Below are positions 60,501 to 64,000 of a DNA stretch of 64,000 nt, piece after piece. Position 1 is the first letter of the stretch. Every line of letters begins with the position of its first letter. Below the pieces are notes generated by a model. The model was not told the DNA's origin. It saw only the letters and a list, made by a program, of their open reading frames with translations, and did no database searches. This DNA is from Eutreptiella sp. 'Long Island Sound 2002' (Eukaryota; Euglenozoa; Euglenophyceae; Eutreptiales; Eutreptiaceae): contig OZ038384.1 of NCBI GenBank assembly GCA_964036045.1, positions 51,374,843 to 51,438,842 on the forward strand. The letters run 5' to 3'. Both the position numbers and the translations under genes were made by a program.

Positions 60501-63500
60501 CACTGTGCATGCGTGCTGTCTGTGATGGCCCGTTTCCCTGCGCCAGTGACGCAGGGTCATTTGCTGTCCAGCGATTGATTCACACACAAACAGCTACCGC
60601 TGGTCCTCTGCAGAATCATTACCGCTAACACAAAAGAACAAGGGGCGCAGCCACAGCCAGTGCCAGTGCCAAACCCACAGCCACAGCTGCAAGCACAGCC
60701 ACAGCCACAGCCACAGCCACAGCCACAGCCACAGCCACAGCCACAGCCAAAGCCAGCACAAGGCTCCAGACATACCGCCATTGCTGACAACAATACCCAC
60801 GTTGTTGGCCTCAATGGTGTTGTACTGAATGGTACCGGACCCATCGCTATGCACCTTGACACCACAGTCCGTATTATGCCTGAGAACAATGGACGTAAAT
60901 GCAATTTGAACCAGTTCCGTCTGCTTCACAACCACTCTGACTGCCCCTGACCTGATGTTGTTGTGGGTCAAAATCGGCGGCTCTCCGTTCTTGGCTCTGT
61001 CAGCGATGTGAAATTGGACCACTATGCGACTGGAATAATGTCACGTGAAACAATGCACCGCCCATGTTCCAATTTCAGACGTCAAAATGGACAAAGTGGG
61101 TCGTCTCTCTGGCACGTTACTGATTTACTCCTGGTTTCGGGTCCTCTTCGGATGAAGCGCTGTTGGCAACCCCACCACCTTCAGGTCTCCGGTACAGTGC
61201 CGTTGCCCTCGTATGTGTACTCGCAATTCGTGCCTCGATATGTTCAGCAGCGCATTTCTGTCAAACATTCCCAGCTCAGAGTCGTTCAGTGGAAGTCCCT
61301 GCGCCGAAATGTTCAGCACAATTCCGCGCTTGCAGGTGCTGACGGAATTGCGCAGCTGAAAAGCTCTAATTACCATCGCTGGGCTATCAACAGTATTCTC
61401 TCCATTTCACCAGAACTCTGGTATGCCCTGGGCTTTGTCCAAGTTCTGACGCTGCACGCGATCTGCGGGCACAAACTGTCGCAGCCCAGGCACCAGAGGA
61501 AGCTCTGTTTCGTACACCAGTCGCGCGCCACGCATGACGAATGCATCCTTGGTCACAGGTGGCATGCCATGGAGGCGACACCACACAACTGTGAAAGCAC
61601 AATGCACACCAAGCGGGGGGGAGGGGAGGGGAGGAATGGCTGCCCGGCTCCTCCACCTGACCCAACCCCCCACCCAAACGCCCCCCCCCCCCCTGGGTGG
61701 TGGGGGGTTGACTTGCAACATCCGCAGTTTGTTTGGTGTTGTAAACTTCAAGATCATCTGGTTGCGCTGCAGCAGCAGCTGCAAGGCTGGGCAACGAGGT
61801 CCTGACTTTTCATGCCCCCATCAAGCATTCTTAGCACTGCTGACCATGGCACCACAAGCACATCTATATTTTAGCATTTCACAACAACAGCCGCTCTGTC
61901 AACAAAAAATTACAGCAGCCTTTCCACTCACACAATCATAACCTCAACCCACAGCAGACCAAGGCCTGACCCAAACATAGACCCACACCCCAAAACTTCC
62001 GTCACCCCACCCCAGGGGGGGGGGGGGTTGGCCAAAGCTGGCTGACGGCCTAACCAACACACCCCTCCACTCCTTGACCCCCCCCCCCCCGCCGAGATGT
62101 AGGTAATTTCCGCCACTAAGCCGTGGCCTGCGCTACTCTAGTGCTAGACGAAACCAAGCGAGCCTTCGACTTCAGCTGGGTTTTGCAAAACCGTGTCAGC
62201 ATCTGTGACGTGCATTGCGCGCGCACACAGGGGCATCCCACAGTCACAGCCCTCATGGACCAGGGGCTGGACGACAACATATCCGTGATACCGGACGGCG
62301 TCGTGAAAGCATGACCACACCGAAAACAATTGCCACTACAAGCCACAAAAAAGCGCGGATCTGCATATGGATCACCATCAGGATATGCTGCTGTGCACAC
62401 TCAACATCACATGCCCCAAGCGGACATCACTCCGCTCCAATCTGCGCGGAAGCCACGGACAATCCCACGGGTCCCCACACAAGCCGAGCCCCCGCAGCCC
62501 ACCATGCAGTCCTGAGGCGGTATCGACATACGTGATGTGGTTGTACTGGATGACGGCCTGCCCCGCAGCGATGACCTCAACGCCGATCGCGTGGTTCTGA
62601 AAATGGTTTTCCTCAAACGTGCCCAGGGCCTGCTCCCCAAGAGTCAGTGCAGTGCGGGCGGTTGCAGTCTTGCAGACAAAATAGTTGTTCGAAACGCGCG
62701 GATTGCCACTGCTATCCACGCGAAAGCCGGACTCGTTTCCGGACTCGATGGTGTTCTCGGTGAAGAACCCGAGGCCCCCGTCGCGGACCCAAATGGAATC
62801 CACGCCTTCTTCGAAGGAGTTTTGGTGGACGATTGGATTGCCCAGAGTGGCCACACACAGGCCTGTGTGACAATCGTAGTGAGATAGACCCACGGGGGGT
62901 GAGCAGGAGGGGGGGGATCAGCTTTTGTTGGCATTTTGGAAGGCCTCATTAAACTCGGAGCATTTTGAAGGAGCACTCTGAATAGGGGTAAAACCCAATT
63001 CCCCATCCACATCAGTGAAAACAAAGTAGGATCTTCCGCCAGACGCAAAAATGACCCTGCGAAGGCACCCAACAAGCGGTGTAAGACGCAGAACTCCCGA
63101 CAGAACTGCTCCTCCCCATTGGCGTATGGGTCTCGGTCCGGAGGGGGGGCGGAGGCGTCGTCGGGGTCCGTCACTACATGTAACCGCCCTCCGTGAGTAA
63201 CACAGCATGCAGATGCCTGCGAGGTGAGCAAGACCCATGCAGCAGAGGGGGGCAGGGCTGCTGCCTTCATGCGCCTGGCAGATGTCAAGCTGCGGATCAG
63301 GATGCGTCTGAATTCTCAGCAGACAAGTATCATATGCCCTTCAAAACACGGACGCCGTGCATGCCTCTGACGGCGCATTTGCGTAGCGGTGGTTGGGGTT
63401 TTGCCCGGGAGCTCACAATCCTCTCCGCAGTACAATTGTGGAACCTTTCAAGAGGCGAGCCACTTCCCAAGCGCAGCCTCAGACCGACCCCAGAAATCAA

Positions 63501-63618
63501 GCAGCAGTGATCAGCACAATGAGCAAGGACGAATGGCGTCAACTTTCATAGAAGGCCACAACACGAAACACTTACCACAAATCTGGGCCATTAGTGCGGA
63601 TTGCCCGTGGCAAGTCTC
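30591..63618 (-). CDS. gene A: large parallel beta-helix (PbH1/NosD-FBXO11-like) protein, 10-11 exons over 33 kb
   Basis: Exons in transcript order: 63618-63576 (tentative), 62862-62532, 61029-60776, 54741-54593, 54079-53786, 53071-52800, 37164-36992, 36218-36139, 34291-33966, 33130-33041, 30777-30591 (TGA). Phases agree at all ten junctions, giving about 732 residues in this window; the 5' end lies outside. Exons 2-9 encode about 24 consecutive 21-26-residue coils of the pattern N-x-I-x6-GV-x-V-x3-G-x-P-x-F-x-x-N (for example NSIFQARHSGVLVSSSG, NEIHENGKYGVSLEER), a right-handed beta-helix as in NosD/CASH and FBXO11 proteins. Coil spacing is continuous across introns, so no exon is missing between exons 2 and 9. 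The tail is Ser/Thr/Gln-rich, then strongly acidic (LDEDDTEKEGDEEEKED). No F-box, signal peptide or membrane segment is visible. Introns of 15.6 and 6.0 kb carry nested elements. Substrate or partner unknown. Confidence 0.85.
31086..31337 (-). CDS. small Cys/His-rich zinc-binding protein nested in the last intron of gene A
   Basis: An 83-residue ATG-to-TGA frame with about 20 Cys/His residues in ordered pairs: CACC, CNRC, CLSCTC, ECHGCHFHVHPGC and CTHC. The HTVxCHGCxFxVHxxC part resembles a C1/DC1-like or PHD-like treble-clef finger. It sits on the same strand as gene A between its last two exons, and joining it into gene A is not required by phase. It could be an alternative exon, an independent small gene or a transposon remnant. 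Confidence 0.45.
   Translation of the reverse strand: MRCACCGLNIRGTKHTCNRCHKVVDEACIRIVGSTVHCLSCTCRARGNKMSSHTVECHGCHFHVHPGCTTNGICTHCGEETNT
32041..32610. repeat. 30-bp array, sixth block (forward)
   Basis: About 19 units of the GCTGCTCGTGGGCGCTTCTC family seen at 26.4-29.9 kb, now inside the last intron of gene A (33040-30778). The unit is shared, so the family spreads across the gene boundary. Confidence 0.85.
33564..33648. other. 85-nt near-perfect hairpin in a gene A intron
   Basis: Arms of 28 and 27 bases (33564-33591 and 33622-33648) are complementary except for a one-base bulge, around a 30-base loop. The ends read TGACAATGTGAT and ATCACATTGTCA. It lies in the 835-bp intron between exons 9 and 10. 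Size and arm length resemble a microRNA precursor, but a small fold-back element is equally possible. Confidence 0.7.
33795..33873. repeat. CTCAC-type degenerate microsatellite
   Basis: Repeats of CTCAC, CTCGC and CCACT over about 80 bp within the same intron of gene A. Confidence 0.75.
34452..34521. repeat. ACAG tetranucleotide microsatellite
   Basis: A degenerate then pure (ACAG)n run, the pure part at about 34488-34518, in the intron between exons 8 and 9 of gene A. Confidence 0.9.
36486..36790 (+). CDS. possible antisense exon within a gene A intron
   Basis: After a good plus-strand acceptor (GACTCTTCCCCTCAG), one frame stays open to a TGA at 36788 with protein-like composition (SSADDTACRSNYPYVQYDG and later GKLTLERDTECPTQG). 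It lies wholly in the intron between exons 7 and 8 of gene A on the other strand. No family is recognised and no partner exon is certain. Confidence 0.25.
37560..37665. repeat. poly-T tracts with GCGTAAATCGCGTAAC, left side
   Basis: Four T runs of 8-12 bases alternate with GGCGTAAATCGCG-type words. The same words occur in both orientations at 51.48-51.96 kb near the other end of the intron's insertion block. Confidence 0.75.
38353..41204 (-). pseudogene. decayed MULE-type transposase with SWIM finger and C-terminal Ulp1-like protease
   Basis: Reading 5' to 3' on the minus strand, a DDE core appears: WIAVDGTGETISEKNRSLL (first Asp at 40611-40609) and VMSDGDTGIG (second Asp at 40406-40404) followed by CLFHVIGN. 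Next come a MULE-like FPKFIAYLQKEYID, a SWIM-like CTCPTYRMYAMCEGVLC (about 39.65 kb), a CGRC...CGFC cysteine cluster, and a C48/Ulp1-type peptidase. Its His is in LHWFLCAID, the acidic site is probably VHIWEP, and Gln and Cys are in GFQEDGWSCGY. Damage: TGA at 40665-40663 and 39063-39061, a frameshift in the A run at 40.48 kb, further frame changes near 40.25 and 40.05 kb, and one near 40.9 kb. Transposase-Ulp1 fusions are known from plant MULEs (Kaonashi type). Whether protease and transposase were one protein here is inferred from strand and order. Confidence 0.7.
41205..42619. other. probable 5' part of the MULE element
   Basis: A 230-codon minus-strand frame (42052-41360) with basic and Cys-containing segments may be the transposase N-terminus. 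No domain is recognised. A 16-bp tandem duplication (AGATCTGTAGCAAGCT) lies at about 41318-41347. No terminal inverted repeat of the MULE was found. Confidence 0.35.
42620..43356. repeat. 48-bp hairpin satellite, left arm (about 15 copies)
   Basis: Each 48-bp unit holds CCACGC-AACAAA-GCGTGG, a 6-bp stem with a 6-base loop, then ATTGAGAGTCCCTAACCCCA and ACTCAAGGGG. Because 48 is 16 codons, frames stay open on both strands (GHATKRGLRVPNPNSR on +). The array stops in mid-unit at about 43356 and resumes at 49428, bracketing a transposon. Confidence 0.9.
43640..45695 (+). pseudogene. transposase-like gene of the TIR transposon, interrupted
   Basis: The ATG at 43640 (MPFSRDTLLELNVTLTRW) opens about 240 codons ending near 44350-44387. 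An AT-rich intron-like island follows (acceptor CCTTTTGTTCGTAG at 44508). A second frame runs from 44509 to 45695 with one internal TGA at 44838-44840. Motifs: LLRGDAYPCAGGSWTQLS may hold a first catalytic Asp. CDDVVESLNAILKQAYNDHT resembles the N-x-x-E-S-x-N-x-x-L-K phrase around the last catalytic residue of MULE-like transposases. The segment LQREGEVV to WWFLKFDLPL follows. The exact splice phase at the island could not be reconciled, so a frameshift is possible. Family uncertain: DDE-type, MULE-related by pattern only. Confidence 0.5.
46034..46669. mobile_element. 620-bp hAT-like MITE with 8-bp target duplication
   Basis: The element spans 46042-46661. It begins CAGACCTTTGCTTA and ends TAAGCAAAGGTCTG, a perfect 14-bp terminal inverted repeat, with G/C runs just inside both ends. 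It is bounded by the direct repeat GTGGTGGA at 46034-46041 and 46662-46669. An 8-bp duplication with a CAG-starting terminus is typical of hAT elements. It has no transposase and splits an acidic Gly/Val coding segment of the surrounding transposon (VVVDEGGDGVV on the left, EEGDGSVVEATT on the right). Confidence 0.85.
46298..46372 (+). tRNA. tRNA-Asp(GTC)-like sequence, probably a pseudogene or SINE head
   Basis: A 75-nt stretch with an intact B box (GGTTCGAACCC), a D-arm-like CTAGTGGTAGA and an anticodon loop CCGTCAA giving anticodon GTC. The acceptor arms TGCGGCA and GGCTGCA pair at most positions. The T stem has mismatches, and U33 is replaced by C, so it is unlikely to be a working tRNA. 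It lies inside the MITE. Confidence 0.5.
46670..49100 (+). pseudogene. further coding segments of the TIR transposon, broken
   Basis: Protein-like plus-strand pieces occur in different frames. They are about 47.38-47.66 kb (VFRRLVRCPIRRHGENKG), 47.68-47.91 (VCGPVECYAPPPPPARPVYD, Gly/Pro-rich), 48.22-48.61 (LRDWEQGRVYSEVWMGARSY, then acidic and Pro-rich) and 48.67-48.93 (LNGVARCLLFPSPEAAQEHL, then a T/N/P/K tail). AT-rich islands at 48.0-48.1 and 49.1 kb interrupt them and may be introns. A minus-strand frame at 46.65-47.05 kb also looks protein-like. I recognise no domain; these may be accessory proteins or cargo of the transposon. Confidence 0.35.
49428..51120. repeat. 48-bp hairpin satellite, right arm (about 35 copies)
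   Basis: Continuation of the array at 42.6-43.4 kb on the other side of the TIR transposon. Units carry mostly C-to-T or G-to-A changes in the hairpin CpGs. Some units keep pairing through paired changes (CCACAC with GTGTGG at 49624-49641). One shortened unit occurs at about 50.3 kb. Confidence 0.9.
51121..52799. other. intron end: poly-A/T tracts and unassigned frames
   Basis: 51.48-51.96 kb alternates A or T runs (up to about 19 A) with GCGTAAATCGCGTAAC, GGTCGCGTCAC and AGCGACTTACGCC. These are the words found at 37.56 kb, here in both orientations. A minus-strand frame at 52398-52078 is protein-like, but gene A needs no exon here. Nothing else is supported. Confidence 0.5.
53545..53665. 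repeat. TGTCTA/TGTCCA hexanucleotide microsatellite
   Basis: Degenerate TGTCTATG and purer TCCATG units lie within the 714-bp intron between exons 5 and 6 of gene A. Confidence 0.9.
54186..54265. repeat. AC and CATTG microsatellites
   Basis: An (AC)n run at about 54190 is followed by seven CATTG pentamers at about 54226-54262. They lie in the 513-bp intron between exons 4 and 5 of gene A. Confidence 0.9.
55960..57735 (-). pseudogene. unidentified protein gene broken by frameshifts
   Basis: A minus-strand coding track can be followed across frame changes. The 57735-57300 part begins MPPLIESDGEDEVAAND and has a Cys cluster CNPCHEVPHNKTPCKWM. The next frame (LAPTRPTYAYLVRGPMYLEL) runs to about 56.95 kb with one TAG. 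Another frame, 56.94-56.63 kb (YNETDHDLVCLVAIGIGG), follows. A last frame, 56.65-56.15 kb, is a Lys/Glu/Ala-rich probable coiled coil (AKETKRVQEKHHKLKCEVAL) ending in Ala/Gln-rich sequence. At least three frameshifts and one stop make it a pseudogene. I recognise no family; its place in an intron among repeats suggests a transposon gene. Confidence 0.5.
58075..58245. repeat. about 102-bp tandem duplication
   Basis: Two copies of a block containing TACATGCCATGTGCAAAGGG and ATCAATGGGTTCA lie side by side. ACATGCCATGT is an interrupted palindrome. No gene is associated. Confidence 0.75.
59340..59690. repeat. TG-rich microsatellite region
   Basis: Degenerate TGTGTG and CGCGCG runs at 59365-59500 and a purer (TG)n run at about 59650-59690, in the 6.0-kb intron of gene A. 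Confidence 0.9.
60645..60755. repeat. CCACAG hexanucleotide array
   Basis: About fifteen CCACAG units, beginning about 20 bp downstream of the exon 3 donor of gene A. In the minus (sense) direction it reads CTGTGG. It gives a hydrophobic read-through frame (LWLWLW) if unspliced. Confidence 0.9.
62863..63575 (-). other. interval upstream of gene A exon 2, alternative exons possible
   Basis: If the 43-bp exon 63618-63576 is real, this is a 713-bp intron. It nevertheless contains two protein-like minus-strand frames, one near 63060-62920 (SYFVFTDVDGELGFTPIQSA, ending TGA) and one near 63210-63070 (HGGRLHVVTDPDDASAPPPD). Either could be an alternative upstream exon or the end of a neighbouring gene. 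Confidence 0.3.
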
Positions 63619-64000
63619 CTGTAAGCCTCTTCTGTCAGCATCCCCCGCACAAACACCACGACATCCCTAGTTCATTTGCATTCCATTTCTACTCCAACAT
63701 TGCTGCTGGACAGCAAGCTCCCCCCAAATGGAGCTCGGGCAACTCCATCACGACATATCTTGTCAGCCCCCCGCCCCCCCGCAAAATGGGACCCTAGCCG
63801 ATCCTGCCGACCCACCTAAACGCCCTCCACCCACCTCCCCACATCAGAAACACTTTCGTCAAGGGTAGAAGTGAAACTGTGGAAAAGCCCTATTTGAGGC
63901 CGAGCTTAGAACAAACTCCTTTTTCCTTTTGTCCTGGGAATCTTTGGTGGGGGATGGGGTGGAACCCACACAATGCAATAGCCGGAACTCTGGCCCTTGC
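63619..64000. other. window edge; nothing recognised
   Basis: No domain or repeat array is seen. More 5' exons of gene A are expected to lie here or beyond. Confidence 0.3.

Larger units (their letters stand above)
54742..60775 (-). other. 6.0-kb intron of gene A with an inserted decayed gene
   Basis: The donor GGCG then GTATGTC at 60775 and acceptor TTTTGTTCTCAG ending at 54742 are both phase 1. The joined coil reads GIVVSNG then GNPIVTSN, so the helix is continuous. The intron holds the unidentified pseudogene at 55.96-57.74 kb, a tandem duplication at 58.1 kb, TG-rich DNA at 59.3-59.7 kb, several poly(G)/poly(C) runs, and a CCACAG array directly after the donor. Confidence 0.75.

Noticed and set aside
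61125-61376. Minus-strand frame (RGIVLNISAQG) as an extra beta-helix exon
   Set aside because: It has no phase-2 GT donor, and exon 3 starting at 61029 already completes the coil of exon 2 at normal length.
1-64000. Retrotransposon reverse transcriptase
   Set aside because: No YxDD/FxDD catalytic box with supporting RT blocks was seen in any frame.

Overview
The window is nuclear eukaryotic DNA from a large, repeat-laden genome, most likely a unicellular alga or other protist. The grounds are spliceosomal introns with GT..AG borders and phase-consistent exons, eukaryotic transposase families (KDZ, MULE with an Ulp1-like protease), a tRNA-like sequence, long minisatellites and many long poly(G)/poly(C) runs. 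No bacterial operon, rRNA or CRISPR is visible. The species cannot be told from the sequence.

Layout. 1-5.3 kb: G-rich and tandem repeats, then an apparently intact eight-exon KDZ-type transposase gene (+). 5.8-15.1 kb: minisatellite country (82-bp, 26-bp and G/C-tract arrays, a 1.1-kb segmental duplication) around a poorly coding 8-10.9 kb island with decayed zinc-finger frames. 15.1-18.2 kb: no convincing gene. 18.3-23.2 kb: a minus-strand, at least four-exon gene (gene B) for a Ser/Pro/Arg-rich, probably disordered protein. 23.5-25.5 kb: an AT-richer stretch with a cluster of palindromic CCGGATCCGG sites. 26.1-29.9 kb: a 30-bp repeat array that changes orientation several times. 30.6 kb to at least 62.9 kb: one minus-strand gene (gene A) for a parallel beta-helix protein of about 24 coils, related in pattern to NosD/FBXO11 PbH1 repeats.

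Gene A organises the right half. Ten exons can be joined with matching phase at every junction, and a tentative 43-bp exon may precede them. Two introns are very large: 6.0 kb, with a decayed multi-frameshift gene, and 15.6 kb, with a nested stack. The stack holds a decayed MULE transposase-Ulp1 protease element and a 48-bp hairpin-bearing satellite. The satellite is split by a 6.06-kb DNA transposon with terminal inverted repeats, which is split in turn by a 620-bp hAT-like MITE (14-bp inverted repeats, 8-bp target duplication) carrying a tRNA-Asp-like sequence. So the host gene appears still readable while its introns act as a sink for mobile DNA.

Gene models and exon borders were derived by eye from reading frame, splice consensus and repeat periodicity. 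No database search or transcript was available.
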